Origin: Wolbachia endosymbiont (group A) of Anomoia purmunda
GTDB lineage: Bacteria; Pseudomonadota; Alphaproteobacteria; Rickettsiales; Anaplasmataceae
Length of the DNA: 64,000 nucleotides
Assembly: GCF_947251545.1 (NCBI RefSeq)
Contig: NZ_OX366362.1
Coordinates: forward strand, 868,001-932,000
Direction: 5' to 3'
Each line of letters begins with the position of its first letter. Position 1 is the first letter of the stretch. Made by a program: the position numbers and the translations under genes. The notes beneath the pieces were generated by a model. It searched no databases, was not told the DNA's origin, and saw nothing but the letters and a program-made list of their open reading frames with translations. Shown here piece by piece: positions 38,649 through 48,961 of the stretch.

Positions 38649-40736
38649 TTACACTATCCCTACACAATTTTTCAACGAGTTCATTATTGATATGGCACTC
38701 ATTTTAGTGCATGGAGGACTTTCAGTATGCTCTGATTGATTTGGTGACTCTTGTACTGCTTGATTTTTAGTCTCATTCCTTAAATTCTGTTGATCATTAT
38801 TAACAAGGTTCTTCGAAGCTTGATTCTGCTCTGTTGTTGAATTAGAGCGGTTTTTGTCGTTAAATGTGTCCTGTACTTTGTTGGTTGATTTTTCAAAAAG
38901 TTTCTTAATACCACTAAATCCTAAAGTTAAAGTAAGGCATATAACTCCAGCAACAGCTATGATAGGAATGGCTGCTCCAATTGCCATTTGACCCTGAAAG
39001 AAAGCAAATGTTACCATTGCAATAACAGTAATCGTTATCGTGATTGCTAACAGTTCGCGGGTCCTTTTTGCTGGATCTATGAATACTGCTACAGCAGATA
39101 CTCCTTTTTTTATACCAGAACCTGCTTCTTTAATGCCAGACTTGCATTTTTTTGAAGCAGTTTTACAGTGGTATTTTTCCTCAAGCTTCTTTTTTAGTTC
39201 TTTAGCTTTCTCCTGTGCTTTCTGTGGAGTCCCTGAATAATCTTTTAGATCTCGTAAAGTTAAATAGTACTTTTTAGTATGGAATTTTGGATCTTTCAGC
39301 TCCAGAGAACAGGGATCAGCGCCTATTTCTAGCAGCATTGTACAAAATTTTGTTGTATTGTCATAAGCAGTTGCTGTATCAAAAATTGTTCCTTGCGGTA
39401 GGTATTCGATACTTCTTTTTTCTGCTTTTTTCTTTAATGCCAATTCTAGGGGTGTGTTCCCTTCTCCATTCTTAGCATTTATAGCTTTACCTAATTTATC
39501 TTTAGATATTGTTCCATTTTTTACTAAACCTAAAATCAATTCCAAACATGTAACTTTTTGTTCTCCTTTGAATGAAGCAATATAGTGCAGAGCATTTTTT
39601 TCATCTTTATCTTGCACAGTAATATCTGCACCATTTTGTAGAAATAACTCTAAGGCTTTATACCTGCCAGTATCCTTAAATTCTTTTTTTACTACATTTT
39701 TTATTTTATTTTTCAATGAAGGTTCTTTATTCTTTTCTTGTATGCGCTGGAGTACCTGATGGAGCGGTGTTTGTTCTTCCTTGTTAGTAGTATTTACAGC
39801 ATTACTAAATCCATCTTTATCTGAAATCAACTCTAAACATGTAACTTTTTGTTCTCCTTTTAGTAAAGCAATATAGTGCAGAGCATTTTTTCCATTTTTA
39901 TCTTGCACAGTAATATCTGCACCATTTTGTAGAAATAACTCTAAGGCTTTATACCTATTTGTTTTTTCAAATTTTCTATCTGTACATGATCGATCCTCAT
40001 TCTTTTCTTTTATATGCTGAAGCAACTGATGAAGAGGTGTTTGTTCTTCCTGATTTTCACTATTAATGAGTTGTGCTAAATCTTCCTCGGTGACCGTTTT
40101 TATTAGGGTACCTAGAAACTTGCATTTCTGTTTCTTTTCCAACGACACGATAAGGTGTAAAATATTGTTGTCTTTTTCACCTTTCACACTATTAATATCC
40201 GTACAATCTTTTAGATATTTTTTAAATTTCCTGTTATTTCCATTTTTGATCGCTTTTAGTAATAGAGCATTGCTATTTGTTATTTCGTTGCTTATTTCTA
40301 CTTTATGATCATCTTCAACATCGCTACCGTAGCCACTTTCTGCTTCACTATCTTCTCTATTCCTACGATCATTTTGGTTGTGGGTAATACTATTAGAACA
40401 ATATTTGCTATTATCAGTAATTTCTGAAATTACTTGCTTTTTTGTTTCATTTGATATTTTTTTCGATCGTTCTATTGCTTTACCTAGCACTGGAAGGAAG
40501 CATTGGACATAATACCTATAATATTTTTCTTGTTCTCTAAGTGATTCTTCTAATTTAGTTAATACTTCAGGGCTAGCACCTTCCTTGAATAACCTTTTAC
40601 ACTTCTTGATGGTTCCATCTTGACCTCTTGGTTTTTCACGCTTGTGTTCTTCTTTTCTTACCTTTTTCTCTATAGTGTAGTGCAGTTGCTCGTCTTTTCT
40701 ATCCCGCTCTTGCTTTTTATTTAGACCTATACTCAT
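38649..40736 (-). CDS. Ankyrin-repeat protein with C-terminal membrane segments
   Basis: A 695-residue protein. Residues 1-140 are highly charged. Ankyrin-type repeats fill about 150-480, for example RYKALELFLQNGADITVQDK followed by NALHYIA and TPLHQ motifs. One repeat block is duplicated at 291-bp spacing (39550 and 39841 mark equivalent bases). Two hydrophobic helices at about 583-603 and 606-632 precede a polar Asn/Gln-rich tail. Ankyrin proteins with terminal helices are frequent in Wolbachia and are candidate effectors or membrane anchors; the role is unproven. The gene is convergent with and exactly adjacent to sdhA. Confidence 0.88.
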   Translation of the reverse strand: MSIGLNKKQERDRKDEQLHYTIEKKVRKEEHKREKPRGQDGTIKKCKRLFKEGASPEVLTKLEESLREQEKYYRYYVQCFLPVLGKAIERSKKISNETKKQVISEITDNSKYCSNSITHNQNDRRNREDSEAESGYGSDVEDDHKVEISNEITNSNALLLKAIKNGNNRKFKKYLKDCTDINSVKGEKDNNILHLIVSLEKKQKCKFLGTLIKTVTEEDLAQLINSENQEEQTPLHQLLQHIKEKNEDRSCTDRKFEKTNRYKALELFLQNGADITVQDKNGKNALHYIALLKGEQKVTCLELISDKDGFSNAVNTTNKEEQTPLHQVLQRIQEKNKEPSLKNKIKNVVKKEFKDTGRYKALELFLQNGADITVQDKDEKNALHYIASFKGEQKVTCLELILGLVKNGTISKDKLGKAINAKNGEGNTPLELALKKKAEKRSIEYLPQGTIFDTATAYDNTTKFCTMLLEIGADPCSLELKDPKFHTKKYYLTLRDLKDYSGTPQKAQEKAKELKKKLEEKYHCKTASKKCKSGIKEAGSGIKKGVSAVAVFIDPAKRTRELLAITITITVIAMVTFAFFQGQMAIGAAIPIIAVAGVICLTLTLGFSGIKKLFEKSTNKVQDTFNDKNRSNSTTEQNQASKNLVNNDQQNLRNETKNQAVQESPNQSEHTESPPCTKMSAISIMNSLKNCVGIV

Positions 40737-41199
40737 ACTAAAACCTCAATATTAAAAGCTATTTAAGTTGTCAGCTAAGATTCAATTTTTTTAATTAAGT
40801 CAAACGTTGTATATAGCTAACAAAGCCCGCTTCTGTCATCCTATGGCTTGACCATAGGATCCAGTCTAAAAAGATCTGGATTCCAGCGTCACGCGCTGGA
40901 ATGACACCTTAAGATATCACCTATAATTAACCATAAACATATTTCGGTAAACCTAAGTTACTTTTAGCTATATGTAGTTGAAATACAGATAGAAAGGCAG
41001 GTAAGAAGGCAGAAAATTAATTTCTGTAAGAAAGTTTGCCGTCATAGTTAAACCTCACTTGAACAGTTGTCTACTATTTTAACCATTTTGTCTTAAAAAA
41101 TAATAAATATAGCTAAACTGCAAAACGTGCTACTGGCTAAAATATAGCTAAACTGACTTAGATTTACCGACAATTTGAAAAACCGTCATTCCGCTAACT
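40737..41199. repeat. Intergenic region with a palindromic repeat
   Basis: No gene seen in about 460 bases. Near 40836-40912 are two adjacent palindromes (cctatggcttgaccatagg, and attccagcg...cgctggaat), the second the same unit as the one inside dapA. The remainder is AT-rich and probably carries the ankyrin gene promoter at its left end. Confidence 0.6.
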
Positions 41200-42088
41200 A
41201 TAGTAGTTTCTAAAATGAATGATAAATTTCCATTATGGTATTACCAACTAAAAGCTGCAAGTCTGTATAGTGGTGCATTAGAGGTCTGAGGCGACTTTTG
41301 ATGGTGTGCCAACAATGCTCTATCGGATTTAGATCAGGTGAATATGTTGGAAGATGAAGCAAATGACAGCCAAAAGACTCTATTAATGACTTTGTTTTGG
41401 GAGTTTTATGGAATGTAACATTATCCATAACTATGGTTGTATCACGCTGTAATTGTGGTTCGCTCTAACCATACATTAAATATATCTTTATTACACCCTC
41501 CTGTGAAGGTCATTGGTGCAATAAACTTCTTTTCAATCCATCCACCTATTATACTCACTCTTTCCCGCTTTTTTCCTGGAACATCAGCATATATTTTTTC
41601 TCCTCTTGGAGCTCGTGCATATTCTCGGTATAGTCTATTGTCAACTCCTGCTTCATCTATATATAAAATGCTACAGTGGTCTATTTTTGAGACTTTATCG
41701 ATAAATTGCTGCCTATCTTCTTGATTGCGCTCTTGATACAGTGTGACTTTTTTTTAAGGTTATTTTTAGCTGTTTTAACCTATACCAAATTAAGTTTATT
41801 CCAAATCCTAGATTTTGTTTCATTTCTGCTAGTGTGTGATCTGGATGTTTTTTGACATATTCTTTGAGTATTTCTGGATCTATTTTTCGAATAAAACTGC
41901 CATTCTTTCTTGCCTCTAAGCTTTCACCGCTTCCTTTCTTTTCAGCCATTTGTACAAGATTGCAATTCCTATTTCTAGAAGATCTGCTACTTCAGATTTT
42001 GACTTCCCTCTTTCTACCAAAGAGATAGCTTTCTCCTTAAGTCTACACTGTATGCCATTACTTACTTCATATTTCATTAATTCCATAT
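41200..42088 (-). pseudogene. IS630-family transposase, frameshifted
   Basis: The minus strand reads CRLKEKAISLVERGKSKSEV (helix-turn-helix), after a frame change GSFIRKIDPEILKEYVKKHP, then in another frame YIDEAGVDNRLYREYARAPRG (second acidic residue region) and KKRERVSIIGGW, and finally after a further break NVTFHKTPKTKSLIESFGC and LPTYSPDLNPIEHCWH (the terminal catalytic motif). At least three frame changes occur. One could be a programmed shift, but the set indicates a dead element. Confidence 0.82.
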
Positions 42089-42337
42089 TATACCTTTATT
42101 ATTTGTTTTAGGAAATTGTAAGTTGGAAATGTGATATAAAAAGAAGCAAGAAGGAAGATAACTCTATAAAAATGTGGTTATCGCCAGGCTTGAGCGACCG
42201 TAAGACGGTAGTATTATAACATACGTAGATATCAAGGTACTCAAGCCTATCCTTCGAGACGTTTGAATAGTTGTTTGGGACATATATATGCACCCGTTTA
42301 CAATCTTAAATTTTAACTTAAACTCTCGAGGTTCTTT

Positions 42338-43285
42338 ATGGTTACATCTTATCAAAATTTTATTGGCATTGATATCGGAAAACTTGAATTTGTTACTGCA
42401 GTTAATGAACAAAAAGGTGTCATCAAATTTGACAATAGTTGTGTTGGTTGGAAACAATTCTACCAAAAATTTTCAAATATCTTGCCCAACTCCATGGTAA
42501 TTTTAGAAGCTACAGGAGGTTATGAGCTTGGCTTATTGTATTTTCTTATTGATAGAAACATTGCTGTGCATCGTGCTAATACTCGTCAAGTTAAAAACTT
42601 CATTCTATCTCATGGAACTTTGGCAAAGACCGACAGTCTTGATGCAAAAGCGCTTGCCCAATATGGTTCTGAGCGTTGTGGACATCTGCAGCTATTTACA
42701 CCTATCTCAAAAGAACAAACCACCTTGTTTGCACTTTGTCAGCGTCGTGACGATATTACGAAAATGCTTGTTCAAGAGAAGAATAGGCTAAAAACTCCTG
42801 GAAATGATTACATTAAGGAAAGTTGTCAACAAGCTATTGAATTCCTCAACAACCAGGTAGAAAAGCTTGATCAAGCTATACAAAAAATAGTCAATGAAAA
42901 TCCTGAATTGCAACGATGCCAAAAAATTCTTGAAACAGTCCCTGGAATAGGTAGAAAAACCTCTCAATGTTTATTGTGTCTCATACCGGAACTTGGTTCT
43001 TTAAATAAAAGGCAAATTGCAAGCCTTGCAGGTGTTGCGCCTCATCCTAAGGAAAGTGGTAAAGCTATTGGCTACCGAAGGATTATAGGTGGAAGAAGTA
43101 ACGTTCGTTCAAAGCTTTTTACAGCTGCCATGGCTGCTGCAAGGTCCAAATCTGCACTTGGTGCCTTTTATTCTAAGCTTATTGAAAGTGGTAAGAAAAA
43201 GATGGTGGCTATAACAGCTCTAATGCGTAAAATAATAGTGATTGCTAATGCAAGGCTTAAAGAAGCAGTTAATTTGCATATTTAA
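42338..43285 (+). CDS. IS110-family transposase, type 2 (copy B)
   Basis: A 315-residue DEDD transposase identical to that at 34909-35856, with the same IDIGK, EATGGYE and TDSLDAKALA motifs. Perfect identity of genes and flanks inside the element suggests recent transposition or gene conversion. It is probably functional. Confidence 0.94.
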   Translation: MVTSYQNFIGIDIGKLEFVTAVNEQKGVIKFDNSCVGWKQFYQKFSNILPNSMVILEATGGYELGLLYFLIDRNIAVHRANTRQVKNFILSHGTLAKTDSLDAKALAQYGSERCGHLQLFTPISKEQTTLFALCQRRDDITKMLVQEKNRLKTPGNDYIKESCQQAIEFLNNQVEKLDQAIQKIVNENPELQRCQKILETVPGIGRKTSQCLLCLIPELGSLNKRQIASLAGVAPHPKESGKAIGYRRIIGGRSNVRSKLFTAAMAAARSKSALGAFYSKLIESGKKKMVAITALMRKIIVIANARLKEAVNLHI

Positions 43286-43312
43286 AAATTTACATAGCAA
43301 TAACTGAAATTG

Positions 43313-43361
43313 GTTAATGAATATGCGCGTCCACACACATTAAAAGCGCATATTCATTAAC
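43313..43361 (+). repeat. Stem-loop after IS110 type 2 gene (copy B)
   Basis: Identical to 35884-35932: 16-bp perfect stem and 17-nt loop containing CCACACACA, starting 28 bases after the transposase stop. Confidence 0.88.
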
Positions 43362-43486
43362 TTAAGCAGAAATTGCTGTGGTGGCTGTTTGATACAAAAT
43401 TCTGTTTCTATAACAAATGGGTTTTTATTGCCCATATGAAGTTGCAAAACTACAAATAAAAAATTTTTAAAAAAACATAGTTGATA

Positions 43487-43657
43487 CCACAGCGGTATGA
43501 TGTAGGACTGCTGTCATTCCAGTGCTTGACAATGGGGTCCAGTTTTTCGTATAATTTTGTCAAAATCTATTGTGCTAGCAAGTTCACTAGCGTCACGCGC
43601 TGGTCTGTTAGACATTTACGTGTAGGGTGAAGAAATTTTGAAAAAGACATACCAAAT
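43487..43657. repeat. Palindromic repeat region upstream of miaB
   Basis: Contains a CCACAGCGGTATGATGTAGG end, then GTCATTCCAGTGCTTGACA with a second partial palindrome and the segment gcgtcacgcgctgg. The last 40 bases likely hold the miaB promoter or leader. Confidence 0.6.
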
Positions 43658-44974
43658 ATGAAAGGCCTATACATTAAAACTTACGGCTGTCAGATGAACG
43701 TTTATGACTCCGTTTTAATGGAAAATATAATTAAACCTTTGGGGTTCAACGTTGTTAGTGATGCAGGAAAAGCTGATTTGGTGATACTGAACACTTGCCA
43801 TATTAGAGAGAAGGCAGCAGAAAAACTTTACTCAGAGCTTGGGAAGATTCATTCGTTACGAAAAGAAATGACTATAGTGGTGGCTGGGTGTGTAGCGCAA
43901 GCAGAGGGAGAAGAAGTATTCAGAAGGGCTCCATTTGTGGATATTGTTGTTGGTCCGCAGAGTATCGCTACTTTACCGGAGCTGATAGTCAAAGCAAGCA
44001 GAAGTAAAGGTCACATAATAAACACTGATTTTCCTGAAGTTGCAAAGTTTGATAAATTGCCAGATGAATGCTATGGCAATAGCCAGGGGTCCTCCGCGTT
44101 TCTTGCCATACAAGAAGGTTGTGATAAATTTTGTACGTTTTGTGTAGTGCCCTATACTCGTGGAGCTGAGTATTCACGGCCAGTAAATGAAATATTTCGT
44201 GAAGCATTGAAATTAGTTGCAAATGGGGCAAATGAGATCAATTTGCTTGGTCAGAACGTCAATGCTTACCATGGGGAATGCGAAGGGAAAGTGTGGGATT
44301 TAGGTAAATTAATTAGTCATATTGCTAAAATTGAAAAGCTAGAGAGGATTCGTTATACAACTTCTCATCCAAGAGATATGCATGAATCTCTCTACTTGGC
44401 ACATGCGGAAGAGCCAAAACTCATGCCGTTTGTTCACCTGCCTGTGCAGTCTGGTTCGAATAAAATATTGCGCGTGATGAACAGGAAACACACTGCAGAG
44501 GAGTATTTGGAAATAATAGACAGATTTCGCAAATTGAAACCTGAAATCGAATTTTCTTCTGATTTTATCGTTGGTTTTCCTGGAGAAAACGAAAAAGATT
44601 TTGAAGAAACTATGAAATTAGTAGAAAAAGTTAGATATGCTCAGGCTTATAGTTTTAAATACAGCCCAAGACCAGGCACACCGGGAGCGGAAAGAAAAGA
44701 TCAAGTACCAGAAGAGGTTAAAACAGAGCGCCTTCTTCGTTTACAGAAATTAATTAGTAAGCAACAACTTGAGTTTAACCAGAGTATGGTAGGCAAAACT
44801 ATACCTGTTCTATTTAGCGATAAAAAAGGTAAACACCAAAACCAAATTATTGGTAAAAGCCCATATATGCAATCAGTATGCATTGATGATCCTGAAGATA
44901 AATACAGGGACAAAATAGTAAATGTGAAAGTGTTGGAAGCTCCGCAGAATAGTTTATTAGGATGTGGGCTTTAA
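43658..44974 (+). CDS. miaB: tRNA-2-methylthio-N6-isopentenyladenosine synthase
   Basis: A 438-residue radical-SAM methylthiotransferase that modifies A37 of tRNAs reading UNN codons. The N-terminal UPF0004 domain has Cys at [14 protein letters not shown] and VAGCVAQ, which bind one [4Fe-4S] cluster. The radical-SAM motif is [16 protein letters not shown], binding the second. A TRAM domain follows to the end. Length and motifs are normal. Confidence 0.96.
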   Translation: MKGLYIKTYGCQMNVYDSVLMENIIKPLGFNVVSDAGKADLVILNTCHIREKAAEKLYSELGKIHSLRKEMTIVVAGCVAQAEGEEVFRRAPFVDIVVGPQSIATLPELIVKASRSKGHIINTDFPEVAKFDKLPDECYGNSQGSSAFLAIQEGCDKFCTFCVVPYTRGAEYSRPVNEIFREALKLVANGANEINLLGQNVNAYHGECEGKVWDLGKLISHIAKIEKLERIRYTTSHPRDMHESLYLAHAEEPKLMPFVHLPVQSGSNKILRVMNRKHTAEEYLEIIDRFRKLKPEIEFSSDFIVGFPGENEKDFEETMKLVEKVRYAQAYSFKYSPRPGTPGAERKDQVPEEVKTERLLRLQKLISKQQLEFNQSMVGKTIPVLFSDKKGKHQNQIIGKSPYMQSVCIDDPEDKYRDKIVNVKVLEAPQNSLLGCGL

Positions 44975-44989
44975 AAATAGACTTGTTGG

Positions 44990-45204
44990 GCATCTATCAC
45001 AACTGTACGAACATTGTAATATGGTACAATGTTACAACGATGTCATTCCAGTGCTTGACACTGGAATCCAGAAAAGTTTGCTTGTGAGCAAGCAAACCAG
45101 CATGGAAAGTAGCTGATCTTATACTAAATGAATGTTTTTGATGAGGTTGCATAGAAGCTGGATCCCAGTGTCTGAGCACTGGAATGACACCGTCATAAGG
45201 GAAC
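44990..45204. repeat. Composite palindromic repeat truncated by IS4 copy 3
   Basis: Starts with the outer arm AACTGTACGAACATT (45001-45015), then a CATTCCAGTGCTTGACACTGG palindrome and a second palindrome near 45160. The right outer arm is missing because the IS4 element begins at 45205. Its open frames are not genes. Confidence 0.7.
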
Positions 45205-46651
45205 CCATACGCGTCAAGTTAAGGAAAAGTGTAAGTAAAATTGATAGAGTGAAGGAAAAGAATAAGGTATAAGTTCTCTTGGATATGTGAATGAGAGAAC
45301 TTACAATGGACAGAATAGCTTGCTTATCAAAAGACCTCAATGAATTCTTTAATGAAAAAGCAGACGAAATATCAATTGCAGTAGGTTTTATAAAAAGAAA
45401 GAGAAAACTTAATGGCTCATCATTCATAAAAGCTATGGTTTTTGGTAACATAGGAGTTGGTGATTGCAGCATAGAAACAATGTGCCAATTGCTAAATGAA
45501 GACTCGATAGAAATTACAAAACAGGGTTTGGATTTTAGATTTACTGAAGAAGCAGTGGAATTTATGAAAAGAATGTATAATGAATCTTTAGTTTTATTTA
45601 AAAACAGCTTACAGGTTGATTGCAGAATTTTGAAGCAATTTAGAAGCATTAAGCTATTGGATAGTAGCTATATTAGCCTGCCTAGTAGCATGGAAGATAT
45701 GTACAAAGGATATGGGAGTAGCTATAGAGATTGTGAGAGTAATACCAAATCAGGAATAAAGCTGCAGTTAGTCTTTGATTACCTGAACCAAGCGCTAGAT
45801 AAGTTAAATTTAATAGAAGGAATAAGGTCGGATCAAGGTTATAGGGATTATCTGAACGGTTTATCAGCCAATGATTTGCTAATATTTGATTTGTGCTACT
45901 TTGTGCCTAGTTCTTTTAAACAGATTGATGAAGCAGGTGCATATTTTGTTAGTCGTTATAAGTCTGATACCAATATATATGATATAGAAACAAATCAAAA
46001 AATAGAGTTGTTGGAATGTTTAGAAGGTCAATCCCTTCTAGAGATGGAAGTGCTATTAGGAAAAGAAGTAAAAATTAAAGTGAGAATTATATGTCAAAAA
46101 TTAACTGAAGAACAGTCTATAATTAGAAGAAGAAGGGCTAATAAGTTAGCAAAATCACATGGATATACATCTTCTCAAAAGAATCAAAAATTGCTGGATT
46201 GGTCGATATTCATAACTAACGTTCCAGAGAGTAAAATCAGCGCTGAACAAGTATTAACAGTTTACAGGGTAAGATGGCAGATTGAATTATTATTTAAATT
46301 GTATAAGAGTCACATCAGGCTTGACGAACTTAAAGGAAAACCATACAGAGTATTATGTGAACTATACGCTAAATTGTGCGCAATTCTTATATTTCATGGA
46401 ATAGTTGGTTGTATAAAACTGAAAGAGAATACAGAGCTGAGTTTAACAAAGGCATTCATTGAATTAAAAAGAAGGATTAGGGAGTTGTTTTTAGCGTTAA
46501 GCAGTAAAATTAATAATTTGAGAATTTTCCTGAAAAAACTTACCACAGACTGGTCACAATTTTCTGTGAAAGATAGATATAGAAAAACTAGAGTATCCAC
46601 CTTAAGTTCATTGAATTTTCTTACCCTTGCTTCTTAACTTGACGCGTATGG
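45205..46651 (+). mobile_element. IS4-family insertion sequence, copy 3
   Basis: A 1447-bp copy with perfect CCATACGCGTCAAGTTAAG ends. The left flank is the composite repeat, the right flank a truncated coding remnant, and no direct duplication is visible, so a deletion or rearrangement took place at the element. Confidence 0.93.
45291..46637 (+). CDS. IS4-family transposase (copy 3)
   Basis: A 448-residue transposase with D124, D200, E332 and the Y-R-E-K signature. It differs from copies 1 and 2 in having Glu at residue 70 (LLNED instead of LLNGD), a change shared with copy 4, so copies 3 and 4 form one lineage. The frame is intact. Confidence 0.95.
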   Translation: MRELTMDRIACLSKDLNEFFNEKADEISIAVGFIKRKRKLNGSSFIKAMVFGNIGVGDCSIETMCQLLNEDSIEITKQGLDFRFTEEAVEFMKRMYNESLVLFKNSLQVDCRILKQFRSIKLLDSSYISLPSSMEDMYKGYGSSYRDCESNTKSGIKLQLVFDYLNQALDKLNLIEGIRSDQGYRDYLNGLSANDLLIFDLCYFVPSSFKQIDEAGAYFVSRYKSDTNIYDIETNQKIELLECLEGQSLLEMEVLLGKEVKIKVRIICQKLTEEQSIIRRRRANKLAKSHGYTSSQKNQKLLDWSIFITNVPESKISAEQVLTVYRVRWQIELLFKLYKSHIRLDELKGKPYRVLCELYAKLCAILIFHGIVGCIKLKENTELSLTKAFIELKRRIRELFLALSSKINNLRIFLKKLTTDWSQFSVKDRYRKTRVSTLSSLNFLTLAS

Positions 46652-46803
46652 TTCAAGAAGCACGGAACTATCATCGGCAAAAGAAAGGTATAGACTCAAA
46701 CCATGTAAGCAAAAAACCACTTGCACCACCAGTACCTCCTAAAAATTATACGGAAAAAGTTATGCAAAATAGAAATAATAATATTATTGAAAGAGGAGGT
46801 TGA
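46648..46803 (+). pseudogene. Proline-rich C-terminal remnant with start supplied by IS4 end
   Basis: The last ATG of the IS4 terminus opens a 51-codon frame: MVQEARNYHRQKKG, then KKPLAPPVPPKNYTEK, ending in ERGG. It looks like the tail of a longer gene whose start was removed at the IS4 boundary. The APPVPPKNY motif is proline-rich as in some effector tails; no family is assigned. The next 116 bases up to 46919 hold nothing recognisable. Confidence 0.45.
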
Positions 46804-46919
46804 AGATTCGTATAATTTCTTGCATATCCGGTTCATGGCACATTGTTTCAACTTTACGCTTCTTTAATCACTATGCTAAATTATATTGTAAAGCAGCCAA
46901 ATCAATATAACAGAATGCA

Positions 46920-48191
46920 CTAAGCTTTAAGCATAGAAACCACTTTATTGTAACTTGGCAATGATTTAATTTCTCCAATTGCAGCTAGAGTGGTTTTTTC
47001 ATGCTGAGATAACAATTCTTCTGCTGCTTTTTTTACGTTAGCAGTGGTAACTGCACTAATTTTTTCTATTAATTCATTTTTACTGATGTACCTATTATAG
47101 TTACCGTAGTAGTGTCCCAATGTTTCAGCACGTGAGCTAACACTTTCGCGTGACATTAAAATTTGGGATTTTACTCGCTCTTTCACTCTATTTACTTCTT
47201 CTTCCTTCAGATCATCTGTAGACAACTTCTTCAACTCTGTCGTTATAGATTTTAAAAGCTTATCTAAGTTACTACTGTCTGTACCAGCAAAAATGGAAAA
47301 CATTCCTGTATTAGTATAGCTGGAATTAAATGAATAAACAGAGTAAGCTAATCCCTGCTTTTCCCTTACTTCCTGGAATAAACGTGATGACATTCCGCTC
47401 CCTAATATAGAATCAAGCACTTGAAACGTGTGATATTTATCGTCATGGCGAGAAACACTAGGTAGACCAATTAGCAAGTGTACCTGATCTAATTTACGAT
47501 GTTCTAAATACTCACCACCAGTACAGCTCGCATTTTGGCTTTTTTTCAGCTTTTTAGAATGAATCTTTGAGAGAAAATCTTTGGTTAATGCAACAACTTC
47601 TTCATGTTCAACATTTCCTGCAACGGCAAATAGCATATTCTCACCAAAGTAATGCTCATTTATGTAATTATCTAGATCTCCTCGAGTAAAAGATTTTACA
47701 GTATCTTGCGTGCCTAAGATTGACCTGCCGAAAGGTTGGTCTTTATAAGCTGCCTCAAAATATTTGTCGAAAATAATGTCACTTGGTGAATCATTAGTTT
47801 GAAAAATCTCTTGTATTACAACACCCTTCTCACGTTCCAATTCATCTTCTGGAAACGTAGAATTCATCAATATATCTATTAGTATATCAATACCAGTTTT
47901 TATGTCTTTTTTGAGGACTTTTGCATAATAGGTGGTGCTTTCTCTGCCGGTGCTAGCGTTGAAAACTCCACCTATGTCATCAAAAGCTTTTGCAATTTCA
48001 AAGGCAGTTCTTGTCTTCGTCCCTTTGAAAGCCATGTGTTCTAAAAAATGGGATATTCCATTTTGCTTTGCACTTTCTGCTCTGCTGCCAACACCAACTC
48101 GTATGCTTAAAGCTACGGAATCAATATCACGCACTTGCTCGGTTATTATGTGCAGACCATTATCTAATTTTGTTACCTGGGGTGTATTCAT
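46920..48191 (-). CDS. M16-family zinc peptidase (processing-peptidase-like)
   Basis: I start at MNTPQVTKLDNG (423 residues), whose ATG overlaps the sodB stop as ATGA; a longer frame would start within sodB. The inverted zinc motif HFLEH lies in ISHFLEHMAFKGT near residue 47, with the downstream Glu at about 120-125 (EREKGVVIQEI). It resembles the beta subunit of mitochondrial processing peptidase and bacterial PqqL/YmxG proteins. Substrates are unknown. Confidence 0.92.
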   Translation of the reverse strand: MNTPQVTKLDNGLHIITEQVRDIDSVALSIRVGVGSRAESAKQNGISHFLEHMAFKGTKTRTAFEIAKAFDDIGGVFNASTGRESTTYYAKVLKKDIKTGIDILIDILMNSTFPEDELEREKGVVIQEIFQTNDSPSDIIFDKYFEAAYKDQPFGRSILGTQDTVKSFTRGDLDNYINEHYFGENMLFAVAGNVEHEEVVALTKDFLSKIHSKKLKKSQNASCTGGEYLEHRKLDQVHLLIGLPSVSRHDDKYHTFQVLDSILGSGMSSRLFQEVREKQGLAYSVYSFNSSYTNTGMFSIFAGTDSSNLDKLLKSITTELKKLSTDDLKEEEVNRVKERVKSQILMSRESVSSRAETLGHYYGNYNRYISKNELIEKISAVTTANVKKAAEELLSQHEKTTLAAIGEIKSLPSYNKVVSMLKA

Positions 48192-48808
48192 CTCATATAT
48201 TCTTCTAAGTTCTCTTCTGCAAAATCCCAATTAATCAAATGATCAAGGAAAACTTTTATGTAGTCAATTCTACGGTTTTGACAATCTAAATAATAGGCGT
48301 GCTCCCATACATCCATAGTGAGTAGTGGCACTTGGCCATAAATTATTGGCAAATCTGCATTTGGAGTTTTGATGATTTTGAGCCTCCCTAACCTACCTTT
48401 TTCGAACACTAACCATACCCATCCACTGCCAAACTGGCTTACTCCATGACTCGAAAATTCTTCATAAAATTTATCAAAGCCACCGATATCGTCTTGAATT
48501 TTTTTTGCTAGAAGACTACCATCTTTAGGCTTAACACCACCATTTTTTTTCATTGAATTCCAATAAAAAGTGTGATTCCAAACTTGTGCTGCGTTATTAA
48601 ATATAGGCAAGTTGCCGCTATTATCATAAACTCTTGTTATTATTTCCTCAATTTCCATATGTTGATAATGTGTGTTTTTAACTAGCTCGTTGAGTTTATT
48701 TAAATATCCTTTATGGTGCTTATCATAATGAAAATCTAAGGTTTTTGCAGATATATAAGGCTCCAAAGCTTTTTTATCATATGGTAATTCAGGTAAAGTA
48801 AAACTCAT
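48188..48808 (-). CDS. sodB: Superoxide dismutase, Fe/Mn type
   Basis: A 206-residue enzyme. Metal ligands are seen as LDFHYDKHHKGY (His), VWNHTFYWNSM (His) and MDVWEHAYYLDCQN (Asp and His). SHGVSQFGSGWVWLV with the Gln is typical of the iron form. It removes superoxide in the cytoplasm. It overlaps the downstream M16 gene by four bases, so they likely form an operon. Confidence 0.96.
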   Translation of the reverse strand: MSFTLPELPYDKKALEPYISAKTLDFHYDKHHKGYLNKLNELVKNTHYQHMEIEEIITRVYDNSGNLPIFNNAAQVWNHTFYWNSMKKNGGVKPKDGSLLAKKIQDDIGGFDKFYEEFSSHGVSQFGSGWVWLVFEKGRLGRLKIIKTPNADLPIIYGQVPLLTMDVWEHAYYLDCQNRRIDYIKVFLDHLINWDFAEENLEEYMR

Positions 48809-48961
48809 AAAAACCTCTTTATTTCTAACCTACTTGGATGGTAGGGCAATATATGCTTTTGTGCAACATATAATTAATAGCTAAAACACTTAGATATCTA
48901 TTGCATTATTCTAAGTTTTATATTACAATAATGATTATTATATAATTTTCGAGAGGTAAAA

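Larger units (their letters stand above)
42112..43486 (+). mobile_element. IS110-family element, type 2, copy B
   Basis: A 1375-bp duplicate of the element at 34683, in the same orientation 7429 bp away. It begins within seven bases of the shared gaaattg after a different left flank and ends at gata before a palindromic repeat. Recombination between the two direct copies would delete sdhA and the ankyrin gene. Confidence 0.92.

Noticed and set aside
41437..41724. A 95-codon plus-strand frame in the IS630 remnant
   Set aside because: It is antisense to clear IS630 transposase sequence with DEAGVDNR and other motifs.
48191..48230. An upstream start for the M16 peptidase adding 13 residues
   Set aside because: The extension lies within the sodB coding sequence and the ATGA overlap gives a normal coupled start.
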